A stretch of 64,000 bases of DNA from Streptomyces sp. NBC_01016 (GTDB lineage Bacteria > Actinomycetota > Actinomycetes > Streptomycetales > Streptomycetaceae), in the NCBI RefSeq assembly GCF_026341035.1, contig NZ_JAPEOQ010000001.1, forward strand, positions 5,270,001 through 5,334,000, written 5' to 3'. The notes below the pieces were generated by a model that did no database searches, had not been told where the DNA came from, and saw only the letters and a program-made list of their open reading frames with translations. The translations under genes and the position numbers were made by a program. Shown here piece after piece: positions 1 through 8,228 of the stretch (the stretch's first letter is position 1; every line of letters begins with the position of its first letter).

Positions 1-536
1 AGGAGTCCCTTGCCATGAGCGTCTCGTTCAAGCAGCAGCAGCCGGCCGGCAGTTGGCGCCAGCCCGGCATGCCCGAGGTGCCGGGACCCGAGGGCCTGTC
101 CGAAGGCTGGACGCACCGCCCGCACGACCATCCGCTGTACACCTCGACCGCGTACCGCGAAGTGCCGCTGGAGCGGGACCCCGACGCCGGACGCATCGAC
201 CGCTACGTCTGGTTGCGCACGGTCGGCGCCATGCCCGACGACCCGGGCCTGCACGCCTGCGTCCTCGCCTACATCTGCGACGCCCCGCTCGCCCCCACCG
301 CCCTGGTGGCCTACGGCGAGCCACGACCCCGCGGCATCGCGCTGGCCTCGCTCGACCACGCCATGTGGTTCCACCGCCCGGTGCGCGTCGACGAGTGGCT
401 GCTGTTCGCGTGCCACAGCGTCGTCGCCGGTGACGGCAGGACCCTGGCGCAGGGCCAATTCTGGACCAGAGAAGGTGAGTTGGTCGCCTCGGTCACCCAG
501 GAGGCGCTCCTCCATGTGCCGCGCGGTGTCTCGTGA
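1..536 (+). CDS. tesB: Acyl-CoA thioesterase II, C-terminal part (5' partial)
   Basis: The frame is already open at base 3 and ends at TGA 534-536, so the gene probably begins left of the window. The visible residues match the second hot-dog repeat of the TesB family, which hydrolyses acyl-CoA to free fatty acid in the cytosol. The end of the first repeat is recognisable in the motif MPEVPGPE, followed by a segment with ASLDHAMWFHRP typical of the second repeat. An ATG at 15 with AGGAG at 1-5 could serve as an internal start, but a protein starting there would lack half of the usual ~285-residue fold. The gene heads a rightward series of acyl-CoA metabolism genes. Confidence 0.75.
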   Translation, partial: ESLAMSVSFKQQQPAGSWRQPGMPEVPGPEGLSEGWTHRPHDHPLYTSTAYREVPLERDPDAGRIDRYVWLRTVGAMPDDPGLHACVLAYICDAPLAPTALVAYGEPRPRGIALASLDHAMWFHRPVRVDEWLLFACHSVVAGDGRTLAQGQFWTREGELVASVTQEALLHVPRGVS

Positions 537-590
537 CGCGCGGGTGAAAGATCCACGGGGACGGGTTGTCAGGGCCCGTCGGCCGACGTA

Positions 591-606
591 ACTTAACGAT
601 CGTTCT
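591..606. promoter_or_regulatory. Palindromic operator candidate upstream of acyl-CoA dehydrogenase
   Basis: The sequence CTTAACGATCGTTCTA contains the perfect palindrome AACGATCGTT (595-604), 22 bases before the GTG start at 628. Related boxes lie upstream of the CoA ligases at 8229 and 17173. It looks like a TetR-type operator, but no regulator gene can be assigned from the window. Confidence 0.5.
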
Positions 607-627
607 ACACAGGCAGAAGGGGCCGCT

Positions 628-1785
628 GTGCGCCGTACGCTGTTCAACGAGGACCACGAGGCGTTCCGCCGGATGCTGCGGGACTTCATCGCCAAGGAAG
701 TCACCCCCGTCCACCAGGAGTGGGAGGAACAGGGGCACCCGCCGCGCGACTTCTACCGCAGGCTCGGCGAGCTGGGCGTGCTCGGCATCCAGGTGCCGGA
801 GGAGTTCGGCGGCGCGGGCGAGGCCAGCCTCAAGTTCGCGGCCGTCGCGGTCGAGGAGACGACGCGGGCCGGTGTCACCTTCGGCAACTACTCGGTGCAC
901 TCGAATCTGATCCTGCCGTACCTGCTGACGTACGCCACGCAGGAACAGAAGGAGCGCTGGCTGCCCGGCTTCGCCTCAGGTGACCTCATGACGGCGATCG
1001 CCATGACCGAGCCCGGCACCGGATCCGACCTCGCCAACATCCAGACCAGGGCCGAACGCTCCGCCGACGGCACGCACTACGTCCTCAACGGCGCCAAGAC
1101 GTTCATCACCGGTGGTGCCCTCGCCGACCTGGTCCTCGTCGTCGCGCGCACCGCGCCCTACGATCCCGAGGACCGCCGCGGCGGCCTGTCGATCCTCGTC
1201 GTGGAGTCCGCGAGCGAGGGCTTCTCCGTCGGCCGCAAGCTCCAGAAGATCGGGCTCAAGGCGTCCGACACCGCCGAACTCGCCTTCGTGGACGTCAAGG
1301 TGCCGGCCGAGAACCTGCTGGGCGAGGCGGGCAAGGGATTCTCCTACCTGTCCCACAATCTCGCCCAGGAACGCCTGATGATCGCCCTGGGCGGTTCGGG
1401 GACGGCCGCTGCGGCGCTGCGCTTCGCCACCGACTACGTGAAGGAGCGCACGGTCTTCGGCAAGCCGGTCGCCCACTTCCAGAACACCAAGTTCGTGCTC
1501 GCCGAGTGCGCCACCGAGGTCGAGGCCGCACAGTTGATGGCCGACCGCGCCCTCGAACTGCACGACGAGGGCGAGCTGTCCGTCGCCGACGCCGCGAAGG
1601 CGAAGCTGTTCTGCACGGAGGTCGCGGGCCGTGTCATCGACAAGTGCCTTCAGCTGCACGGCGGTTACGGCTACGTCACCGAGTACCCGATCGCTCGCCT
1701 GTACGCCGACACCCGTGTCTCGCGCATCTACGGCGGCACCAACGAGGTGATGAAGACCATCATCGCCAAGTCGCTCGGCCTCTGA
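628..1785 (+). CDS. Acyl-CoA dehydrogenase
   Basis: This 385-residue cytosolic flavoprotein would perform FAD-dependent alpha,beta-dehydrogenation of an acyl-CoA, passing electrons to ETF. The three acyl-CoA dehydrogenase domains are in order: a helical N-terminus, the beta-domain motif AMTEPGTGSDLANIQT, and a helical C-terminus with LHGGYGYVTEYPI and IYGGTNEV. Glu373 of the last motif is at the position of the catalytic base. The start is GTG 628, preceded by an AGAAGG ribosome site at 614-619. It leads a tight operon with an SDR dehydrogenase, a thiolase and a DUF1348 protein, which together supply most steps of a beta-oxidation spiral. The true acyl substrate cannot be read from sequence. 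Confidence 0.92.
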   Translation: MRRTLFNEDHEAFRRMLRDFIAKEVTPVHQEWEEQGHPPRDFYRRLGELGVLGIQVPEEFGGAGEASLKFAAVAVEETTRAGVTFGNYSVHSNLILPYLLTYATQEQKERWLPGFASGDLMTAIAMTEPGTGSDLANIQTRAERSADGTHYVLNGAKTFITGGALADLVLVVARTAPYDPEDRRGGLSILVVESASEGFSVGRKLQKIGLKASDTAELAFVDVKVPAENLLGEAGKGFSYLSHNLAQERLMIALGGSGTAAAALRFATDYVKERTVFGKPVAHFQNTKFVLAECATEVEAAQLMADRALELHDEGELSVADAAKAKLFCTEVAGRVIDKCLQLHGGYGYVTEYPIARLYADTRVSRIYGGTNEVMKTIIAKSLGL

Positions 1786-1829
1786 CCCTTCTCCCCTTCT
1801 CCACCGCCACGACGAACAAGGGACCTGCC

Positions 1830-2588
1830 ATGCAGATCGACGCCCAGTCCTCCGCCCTGATCACCGGTGGCGCCTCCGGCCTCGGGCGCGCCACCGCCGA
1901 GCGGCTCCTCGCCACGGGTGCCAAGGTCGTCATCTTCGACCTGCCCACCTCCGACGGGGAGAACGTCGCCAAGGAGATCGGCGCCACCTTCGTCGCCGGC
2001 GACGTCACCAGCGAGGCCGACGCCACCGCCGCCGTCGAGGCAGCCGTCGCGCTCGCCCCGCTGCGCGTCACCGTCAACTGCGCGGGCATCGGCTCCGCCG
2101 GGCGCACGGTCGGCAAGGAGGGCCCGTACGTCCTCGACACCTTCCGCAAGGTCGTCGAGATCAACCTGATCGGCACCTTCAACGTCATCCGCCTCGCCGC
2201 CCAGGCCATGACAGGCAACGAACCGGTCGAGGGCGAGCGCGGCGTCATCGTCAACACCGCCTCGGTGGCCGCGTTCGACGGGCAGATCGGCCAGTGCGCG
2301 TACTCGGCGTCCAAGGGCGGCATCGTCGGCATGACGCTGCCCATCGCCCGCGACCTCGCCCGGATGAACATCCGCGTGATGACCATCGCGCCCGGCCTGT
2401 TCGAGACGCCGCTGCTCGGCCGGCTGCCGCAGGAGGCCAAGGACTCGCTCGGCGCGCAGGTGCCGCACCCGGCCCGCCTCGGACAGCCGGCCGAGTACGC
2501 GCACATGGTCGAGTCGATCGTCACCAACCCGATGCTCAACGGCGAGACCATCCGCCTCGACGGCGCCATCCGCATGGCCCCCAAGTAG
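1830..2588 (+). CDS. SDR-family 3-hydroxyacyl-CoA dehydrogenase (type II, HSD10-like)
   Basis: This 252-residue short-chain dehydrogenase probably oxidises a 3-hydroxyacyl-CoA to the 3-ketoacyl-CoA with NAD+. The Rossmann motif TGGASGLG is at residues 12-19, Asn112 follows helix 4, Ser145 lies in NTAS, and the catalytic YSASK has Tyr158 and Lys162. The overall pattern resembles mitochondrial HSD10 more than FabG. It starts at ATG 1830, 44 bases after the acyl-CoA dehydrogenase, and is followed 48 bases later by a thiolase, so the dehydrogenase-SDR-thiolase order fits consecutive beta-oxidation steps. Other hydroxyacyl or hydroxysteroid substrates are possible. Confidence 0.88.
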   Translation: MQIDAQSSALITGGASGLGRATAERLLATGAKVVIFDLPTSDGENVAKEIGATFVAGDVTSEADATAAVEAAVALAPLRVTVNCAGIGSAGRTVGKEGPYVLDTFRKVVEINLIGTFNVIRLAAQAMTGNEPVEGERGVIVNTASVAAFDGQIGQCAYSASKGGIVGMTLPIARDLARMNIRVMTIAPGLFETPLLGRLPQEAKDSLGAQVPHPARLGQPAEYAHMVESIVTNPMLNGETIRLDGAIRMAPK

Positions 2589-2636
2589 GCCGCCCGCAAA
2601 CCGCGCCAACCCCCTTATTACGTTGAGGAGTTCACC

Positions 2637-3797
2637 ATGCGTGACGCAGTCATAGTCGACGCCGTACGGACCCCCGTCGGCAAGGGCAAGCCGGGCGGCG
2701 CGCTCTCCGACGTCCACCCCGTCGACCTCTCCGCCCATGTCCTGAAGGCCCTCGCCGAGCGCAACGGCCTCGACCCGGCCACCGTCGACGACGTCATCTG
2801 GGGCTGCGTGTCCCAGGTCGGCGAGCAGGCGGGCGGCGTCGGCCGGTTCGCGGTGCTCGCCGCCGGCTGGCCCGAGTCCGTGCCGGGCCTGACCATCGAC
2901 CGCCAGTGCGGCTCCTCGCAGCAGTCCGTGCACCAGGCCGCCGCCGGGGTCATCGCCGGTCAGTACGACATCGCCATCGCGGGCGGCGTCGAGTCCATGT
3001 CCCGCGTCCCGATGGGCTCCTCGCGCGCGGGCGGCCAGGCCGGCAAGCCGTTCGGCCCGCTCGTCGGCGAGCGCTACGACCACGTCGTCTTCAACCAGGG
3101 CGTCGGCGCCGAGATGATCGCCGAGGAGTTCGGACTCACCCGCGCCGAGCTCGACCAGCACGCCGCCGACTCGCACGAGAAGGCCGCCCGCGCCATCGAC
3201 GAGGGCCGCTTCAAGAACCAGATCACCCCGGTCACCCTCGCCGACGGCACGCTCTTCGACACCGACGAGGGTGTACGGCGCGGCACGACGGTCGAGAAGC
3301 TGTCCGCGCTGAAGACGCCGTTCAAGGAGGACGGGGTCATCTCGGCGGGCAACGCCTCGCAGATCTCCGACGGCGCCGCCGCCCTCCTCGTCACCACGTC
3401 CGAGGTGGCCGCGCGCAACGGCTGGACGCCGCTGGCCCGCTTCCATACCGGCACCGTCACCGGCGTCGACCCGATCACCATGCTCAAGGGCCCGATCCCG
3501 GCCACCGCCAAGGTCCTGCGGCGCGCGGGCCTCTCGCTCGACGAGATCGGCACGTACGAGATCAACGAGGCCTTCGCCTCCGTCTCCCTCGGCTGGCAGC
3601 GCCAGACCGGCGCCGACTACGCCCGCCTGAACCCCAACGGCGGCGCGATGGCCCTCGGCCACCCCCTCGGCGGCTCCGGCGCCCGCCTGATGACCACGCT
3701 GGTGCACCACATGAAGGACAACGGCATCCGCTACGGTCTGCAGTCCATGTGCGAGGGCGGCGGCATGGCCAACGCGACGGTGCTCGAACTGCTCTGA
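2637..3797 (+). CDS. Acetyl-CoA C-acyltransferase (thiolase)
   Basis: This 386-residue thiolase should cleave 3-ketoacyl-CoA with CoA to give acetyl-CoA and a shortened acyl-CoA. The nucleophile Cys91 lies in DRQCGSSQQ. The NEAF motif (residues ~315), the GHPLGGSG motif with its catalytic His, and the C-terminal CEGGGMANA with the second Cys are all present. Length is typical of the family. The start ATG 2637 is preceded by GAGGAG at 2625-2630. It is third in the 628-4351 operon. Biosynthetic and degradative thiolases share these motifs; the neighbours favour the degradative role. Confidence 0.92.
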   Translation: MRDAVIVDAVRTPVGKGKPGGALSDVHPVDLSAHVLKALAERNGLDPATVDDVIWGCVSQVGEQAGGVGRFAVLAAGWPESVPGLTIDRQCGSSQQSVHQAAAGVIAGQYDIAIAGGVESMSRVPMGSSRAGGQAGKPFGPLVGERYDHVVFNQGVGAEMIAEEFGLTRAELDQHAADSHEKAARAIDEGRFKNQITPVTLADGTLFDTDEGVRRGTTVEKLSALKTPFKEDGVISAGNASQISDGAAALLVTTSEVAARNGWTPLARFHTGTVTGVDPITMLKGPIPATAKVLRRAGLSLDEIGTYEINEAFASVSLGWQRQTGADYARLNPNGGAMALGHPLGGSGARLMTTLVHHMKDNGIRYGLQSMCEGGGMANATVLELL

Positions 3798-3850
3798 GAC
3801 CGGGGGCGGTGCGGGCGCGTCCTGGCCACGACAGAAGGAGTGAGCAGAGT

Positions 3851-4351
3851 TTGACCGACCACACCGCCACGCCGGACGACTCCGCCACCGCCCGCCCGCC
3901 GCTTCCGCCGTTCACGCGCGAGACGGCCGTGCAGAAGGTGCGTCTGGCGGAGGACGCCTGGAACACCCGTGACCCGCAGCGCGTCTCGCTCGCCTACACG
4001 CCGGACAGCCAGTGGCGCAATCGCGCCGAATTCCCGGCCGGGCGCGCCGACATCGTCGCCTTCCTCACGCGCAAGTGGAACCAGGAGCTCGACTACCGGC
4101 TGATCAAGGAGTTGTGGGCGTTCGACGGCCACCGCATCGCGGTCCGTTTCGCGTACGAGTGTCACGACGACGCGGGCAACTGGAAGCGCGCGTACGGCAA
4201 TGAGAACTGGGAGTTCGACGACAACGGGTTGATGCGAAGGCGCCACGCCTCCATCAACGACCTGCCGATCGCCGAGAAGGACCGCGCCTTCCACTGGCCG
4301 CTCGGCCGTCGCCCCGACGACCACCCGGGCCTCAGCGACCTGGGCCTCTAG
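3851..4351 (+). CDS. DUF1348 (SnoaL/NTF2-like) protein
   Basis: A 166-residue protein of the DUF1348 family with an NTF2-like alpha+beta barrel; family members have no settled function. Conserved features include the W-N-T-R-D segment near residue 37, the WRNR/EFPAGR region, and the HASIND and FHWPLGRRP motifs near the C-terminus. The likely start is TTG 3851, ten bases after AGAAGGAG (3833-3840). It is the last gene of the acyl-CoA dehydrogenase operon, and its 3' end overlaps the convergent thioesterase gene by 20 bases. A role in that pathway is inferred only from position. Confidence 0.8.
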   Translation: MTDHTATPDDSATARPPLPPFTRETAVQKVRLAEDAWNTRDPQRVSLAYTPDSQWRNRAEFPAGRADIVAFLTRKWNQELDYRLIKELWAFDGHRIAVRFAYECHDDAGNWKRAYGNENWEFDDNGLMRRRHASINDLPIAEKDRAFHWPLGRRPDDHPGLSDLGL

Positions 4352-4763
4352 CAACGCTGCGGCTGCGCCCCCGGAACTCGGCGATCACCGACTCCTCGCG
4401 CGTCACGCGCACGTCGTAGAGGCCGCTGCGGCCGAAGCGGGTGACCTCGTGGGCGGTGGCCACCAGCACGTCGCCCTCGTGTGCGGGCGCGACGAAGGTG
4501 ATGTCGGCTCCGGAGGCCACGGTGACGGGGCCCTCGCTGTTGCAGGCGCAGGCGAAGGCCGTGTCGGCGAAGAGGAACATGTAGCCGCCGTGGGCGATGC
4601 CGTGGCCGTTGACCATCGACGCCGTCACCTTCATCCGGAGCGTGGCATGTCCCGTGCCGTGCTCCAGGAGTTCGATGCCGAGGAGCTGGGAGGCGAGGTC
4701 CGCAGCGAACATGCGCTCTGCGGGGCCCAGTTCGCCGGATTCCGTCACGCTGTCTTCCCTCAC
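4332..4763 (-). CDS. PaaI-type hydroxyacyl/aryl-CoA thioesterase
   Basis: This 143-residue single hot-dog thioesterase resembles PaaI, which removes CoA from stalled phenylacetate-pathway intermediates. The signature NGHGIAHGGYMFLFADTAFA spans residues ~52-71 and contains the usual HGG-Asp active-site arrangement. Length fits the family. Transcription runs leftward, divergent from the GAF-ANTAR gene at 4926, with a long inverted repeat between them. No paa genes are nearby, so a general CoA-salvage role beside the acyl-CoA operons is more likely than strict phenylacetate metabolism. Confidence 0.85.
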   Translation of the reverse strand: MREDSVTESGELGPAERMFAADLASQLLGIELLEHGTGHATLRMKVTASMVNGHGIAHGGYMFLFADTAFACACNSEGPVTVASGADITFVAPAHEGDVLVATAHEVTRFGRSGLYDVRVTREESVIAEFRGRSRSVARGPGR

Positions 4764-4813
4764 GCCGGCTTCCCCTCCCGCTCAATTGCCGACCGACCAT
4801 TCGGTGTGTGGTG

Positions 4814-4884
4814 GGGCCAAGCCTGCCACGTCCGCCCCGGACCGCGACAGGTTCCGGTCGGGGCGGACGTGGCAGGCTTGGCCC
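4814..4884. promoter_or_regulatory. 26-bp perfect inverted repeat in the divergent PaaI/ANTAR intergenic region
   Basis: Bases 4814-4839 are the exact reverse complement of 4859-4884. A further 4-bp stem (4841-4844 with 4855-4858) lies inside after one bulged G, leaving a ten-base loop at 4845-4854. There is no T-run after it and both flanking genes point away from it, so it is not a normal terminator. In RNA from the ANTAR gene it would fold in the leader, 41 bases before the start codon. It could be an attenuator, a dimeric operator, or a small palindromic repeat element. Confidence 0.7.
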
Positions 4885-4925
4885 GTCGCAAGGAACGTAC
4901 GTACCCCGAAGCCGAGGAGCACGAC

Positions 4926-5609
4926 ATGGAATGGCGTGATTTCGCCCTGAATATGGCGTCCATGGCGCGCGAGCTCCTGGCACAGGAGTCCGTGGACGCG
5001 ACGCTGCACAAGATCACCACATGGGCCGTCGACCAGGTCGAGGGCTGCGACTCGGCGGGCATCCTCGTCCTGCGCAAGGGCGAGGTCGAAACGCTGGCCG
5101 CCACCGATCAACTCGTCGTCGACAGCGACCGGCTCCAGGGCCGCCTCCGCGAGGGACCGTGCTTCGACGCGGCGCGCACCGGACACCCCGTGTTCCGCCT
5201 CAAGGACCTCTCGACCGAGACGACACGCTGGCGCGAGTACGCCCCGCGCGCCCACGAGCTCGGTATCGGCAGCATGATGGGCTTCCTGCTCTACACCGAG
5301 AACGAGGGCGACCTCGGGGCTCTCAACATCTACTCCAAGAAGCCGGGAGCGTTCACGGAGGCCAGTGAGACCGCCGGCTGGCTCCTCGCCTCGCACGCCG
5401 CCGTGGCCTTCGCCAGCGCCCGCGAACACGCCTCCCTGTACCGCGCCGTGGAGACCCGACACATCATCGGTGAGGCCATGGGCATCCTGATGGCCGGCCA
5501 CGACCTGACCGAAGCGGAGGCGTTCGCCACGCTGCGCCGCTACTCGCAGGAGAACAACGTCAAGCTCCGCGACGTGGCCCGCCAGGTGAGCGAACGGGGC
5601 GGCCTGTGA
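4926..5609 (+). CDS. GAF-ANTAR antitermination regulator
   Basis: This 227-residue protein has an N-terminal GAF sensor domain (residues ~15-155) and a C-terminal ANTAR domain (~165-225), recognisable from RHIIGEAMGILMAGHDLTEA and the following helices. ANTAR proteins bind paired RNA hairpins and prevent transcription termination. The start ATG 4926 follows AGGAG at 4915-4919; the frame is open further upstream, but that would run through the large inverted repeat. Actinobacterial GAF-ANTAR genes are common and their targets are mostly unknown. The hairpin in its own leader raises the possibility of self-regulation. Confidence 0.88.
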   Translation: MEWRDFALNMASMARELLAQESVDATLHKITTWAVDQVEGCDSAGILVLRKGEVETLAATDQLVVDSDRLQGRLREGPCFDAARTGHPVFRLKDLSTETTRWREYAPRAHELGIGSMMGFLLYTENEGDLGALNIYSKKPGAFTEASETAGWLLASHAAVAFASAREHASLYRAVETRHIIGEAMGILMAGHDLTEAEAFATLRRYSQENNVKLRDVARQVSERGGL

Positions 5610-5646
5610 CCCTCCAGGGACCCGCCCCTCGTCGGCCGGTCCTGGC

Positions 5647-6777
5647 TCAGTAATCCGCGTCTGTGTAACGGACCACGCCGCGCAGGTTCTTGCCGTCCCG
5701 CATGTCCTGGTAACCCTGGTTGATCTCCTCCAGGCGGTAGGTGCGCGTGGTGAGTTCGTCCAGCTTGAGCTGCCCGGTGCGGTACTGCTCGAGGAGGCGG
5801 GGGATCTGGGTGCGCGGGCTGATGCCGCCGAAGATGGCGCCCTGGATCCGCTTCTGCATCAGCGCCAGGTCGAAGAGGCCGACCTTGGCGTCGATCTGCG
5901 TCATGTCGGCGATGGCCGTCACGACGACCTGGCCGCCCTTGGCGGTCATCGCGAGCGCCGGGGCCAGCTGGTCGCCCTGCAGTTCACCGACGGTCAGGAT
6001 GACGGTGTGGGCCTGCGCGCCCCAGGTCAGCTCCGCGACAGGACCCGCGGCCTCCTCCATGGAGGCGAAGGTGTGCGTGGCGCCGAACTCCCGTGCCTTG
6101 TCCCGCTTGAACTCGACCGGGTCCACCGCGATCACGAACCGCGCGCCGGCCGCCGCCGCGCCCTGCACCGCGTTGATGCCGACGCCGCCGACACCCACGA
6201 TCACGACCGTGTCGCCCGGCCGGGTGTTGCCGATGGAGACGGCGGAGCCCCAGCCCGTGGAGACGCCGCAGCCCAGCAGTGCGGCCGCCTCCAGCGGCAC
6301 GTCCTTCTCGATCTTGATGACGGAGGACTGGCTGACGGTGACGTACGGGGCGAACGTGCCCAGCAGACACATCGGCGTGACCGGGGCGCCGCCCGCGGTG
6401 CGCGTGCGGAAGGTGTTGTCGGCGATGGACTGCCCGGTGAGCAGGTTGGCGCCCTGGTCGCACAGGTTCTGCAGACCCTGCGAACAGGGGCGGCAGACAC
6501 CACAGGCCGGGATGAAGCCGAGGACGGCGTGGTCGCCCACCTCGACGCCGGCGACACCGGGGCCGACCTTCGTCACGACACCAGCGCCCTCGTGCCCGCC
6601 GAGAAGCGGGTAGGAGGCGGCGAGGTTCGCCCCGCCCCGGAAGTGCTCGTCGGAGTGGCACAGGCCCGAGGCGGCCAGGCGCAGTTGCACCTCGCCCGCG
6701 ACCGGGTCGCCGACCTCGATCGGCTCGACCGTCCAGTCCTCGCCGGGCTTGTGGAGCAGGGCTCCCTTGGTCTGCAT
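5647..6777 (-). CDS. Zinc-dependent NDMA/mycothiol-type alcohol dehydrogenase
   Basis: This 376-residue medium-chain dehydrogenase oxidises primary alcohols using tightly bound NAD(H). The catalytic-zinc motif SGLCHSDEH lies near residue 38, GGHEGAGVV near 60, and the structural-zinc cysteines in CGVCRPCSQGLQNLC near 95. The coenzyme-binding VVIVGVGGVGINAVQG is around residue 195. The features match the Rxyl_3153-like NDMA-dependent subfamily of actinobacteria. The start is ATG 6777, six bases after GGGAGG; the ATG at 6783 is too close to that site. It diverges from the AraC regulator at 7037, which may control it. Confidence 0.88.
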   Translation of the reverse strand: MQTKGALLHKPGEDWTVEPIEVGDPVAGEVQLRLAASGLCHSDEHFRGGANLAASYPLLGGHEGAGVVTKVGPGVAGVEVGDHAVLGFIPACGVCRPCSQGLQNLCDQGANLLTGQSIADNTFRTRTAGGAPVTPMCLLGTFAPYVTVSQSSVIKIEKDVPLEAAALLGCGVSTGWGSAVSIGNTRPGDTVVIVGVGGVGINAVQGAAAAGARFVIAVDPVEFKRDKAREFGATHTFASMEEAAGPVAELTWGAQAHTVILTVGELQGDQLAPALAMTAKGGQVVVTAIADMTQIDAKVGLFDLALMQKRIQGAIFGGISPRTQIPRLLEQYRTGQLKLDELTTRTYRLEEINQGYQDMRDGKNLRGVVRYTDADY

Positions 6778-7036
6778 GCGCATCCTCCCTGCTTCGGCAA
6801 CATTGCCGCGCCCGACCGCGCCCTCGTCACGAACCACCGGACGGCCGGACAGGGCCGGACACACTTGCCTCACGCTAGGGCGGCACGCCCGAGCGCCTCC
6901 ATGACCAAAGCGGACAAGGCCGGGACAGATTCGGACACGCAGCCGGGTTGTGGCCGCCGAGAGCACCGTGCTGTCATGAACTCCCCTGACGGGTACGGGC
7001 GTTGGCCGTGTGACAGCGGGAAACGGAGGGCCGGTC

Positions 7037-8104
7037 ATGACCGTGCCGGTGGACACGGCTGCCGCGCAGCCGGAGGTGATCGCCGAGGGATTCACCGACT
7101 GGGACTTTCCGCGCGCCGCCTCGGGCGTCGTCCTGCTGCTCGACTTCGCCGCGGAACAGGACCTTGCCGCGGCCGACTGCCTCGCGGGCACGGGCATCGA
7201 AGCGGCCTCGCTCGGCGACCCGCACCACCTCGTCGAGGCCTCGCAGGAGATCGCCGTCGTCCGCAATCTGCTGCACGGGCTCGGCGACCGCCCGGGACTC
7301 GGCATCGAGGTCGGTGCCCGCTACCACGTCACCACGTTCGGCCTGTTCGGCTACGCGCTGCTCAGCGCCCCGACGATGCGCGAGGTGTTCCGGTACGGGC
7401 TGCGGTACTCGGCGCTCACCTTCGGCTTCGCCCGGCACAGCGCCGTCGTGGACGCGGCGGGCGACGTCCTGCACCGCATGGACGGCGGCCGGATCCCCGC
7501 CGACGTACGGCGCTTCCTCGTCGAACGGGACTGCGCCGCCAACATCGTCCTCGGCCGCCAGGTGTTCGCCGGCGGCCCGCCCGTCCCGCTGCGCCGCGTC
7601 GACCTCGCCTTCCCCGAGCCGCCGGGCGCCGCGCGGCCCACGGTGCTCGACGCGCCGGTCCGCTACGGCGCCGCGACGACCGCCCTCGTCTACGACAACG
7701 GCATCCTCGACAGCCCGCTGCCGCACGGGAATCCGCACACCGCGCAGATCTGCCGGGAGCTGTGCGAACGCCTCGTGGCGCAGCGGGCGGGCGCGAGCGG
7801 CGCGGCCCGCACGGTGCGCAGGCAGCTGCTGGCGGGCGGCGGCCCCGACCCCGGCATCGAGCACATCGCGCGCCGGATGAACATCACCTCGCGCACCCTG
7901 CGCCGCAGGCTCGCGGCCGAGGGCACCACCTACCGGCGCCTGCTCGACGACGTACGGCTCACCCTCGTACAGGACGGTCTGCGGGACGAGCGGCTGTCCG
8001 CGGCCGAGCTGGCGCACCGGCTCGGCTACTCGGAGCCGTCGAGCTTCATGCGGGCCTTCCGCCGCTGGACGGCCGCCGACTCCGGCCGGTCCGAGGGAAG
8101 TTGA
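7037..8104 (+). CDS. AraC-family transcriptional regulator
   Basis: This 355-residue regulator has an N-terminal effector domain of the 'arabinose-binding domain' AraC type (residues ~15-200) and a C-terminal double helix-turn-helix (~265-350), seen in IARRMNITSRTLRRRLAAEG and LGYSEPSSFMRAFRRW. Relatives often control alcohol, aldehyde or lipid catabolism genes. The start ATG 7037 follows GGAGG at 7025-7029. It is divergent from the alcohol dehydrogenase (start 6777) and upstream of a CoA ligase/kinase pair, and either could be its target. Confidence 0.85.
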   Translation: MTVPVDTAAAQPEVIAEGFTDWDFPRAASGVVLLLDFAAEQDLAAADCLAGTGIEAASLGDPHHLVEASQEIAVVRNLLHGLGDRPGLGIEVGARYHVTTFGLFGYALLSAPTMREVFRYGLRYSALTFGFARHSAVVDAAGDVLHRMDGGRIPADVRRFLVERDCAANIVLGRQVFAGGPPVPLRRVDLAFPEPPGAARPTVLDAPVRYGAATTALVYDNGILDSPLPHGNPHTAQICRELCERLVAQRAGASGAARTVRRQLLAGGGPDPGIEHIARRMNITSRTLRRRLAAEGTTYRRLLDDVRLTLVQDGLRDERLSAAELAHRLGYSEPSSFMRAFRRWTAADSGRSEGS

Positions 8105-8120
8105 GCCGTGCCCGCCCGCC

Positions 8121-8136
8121 CTGAACGAACGATCAA
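8121..8136. promoter_or_regulatory. Operator-like box upstream of CoA ligase
   Basis: CTGAACGAACGATCAA lies 92 bases before the GTG start at 8229. It matches the box at 17251-17266 (read on the minus strand) in 12 of 16 positions and resembles the palindrome at 591-606. Shared occurrence before acyl-CoA genes suggests one repressor. Confidence 0.4.
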
Positions 8137-8228
8137 TTCATTCCGTCGTACGTCTTGCTGCCGCCTCGCGGGGTGACTTAGAAAGAGTCCACGGCCACCG
8201 GCGTCCACGTCCATGCGAAAGGCGTCCC

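Noticed and set aside
6007..8124. A 705-codon rightward frame across the alcohol dehydrogenase and AraC genes
   Set aside because: It is opposite to, or out of frame with, two clear enzyme/regulator genes and has only Arg/Pro/Gly-rich nonsense composition typical of GC-rich shadow frames.
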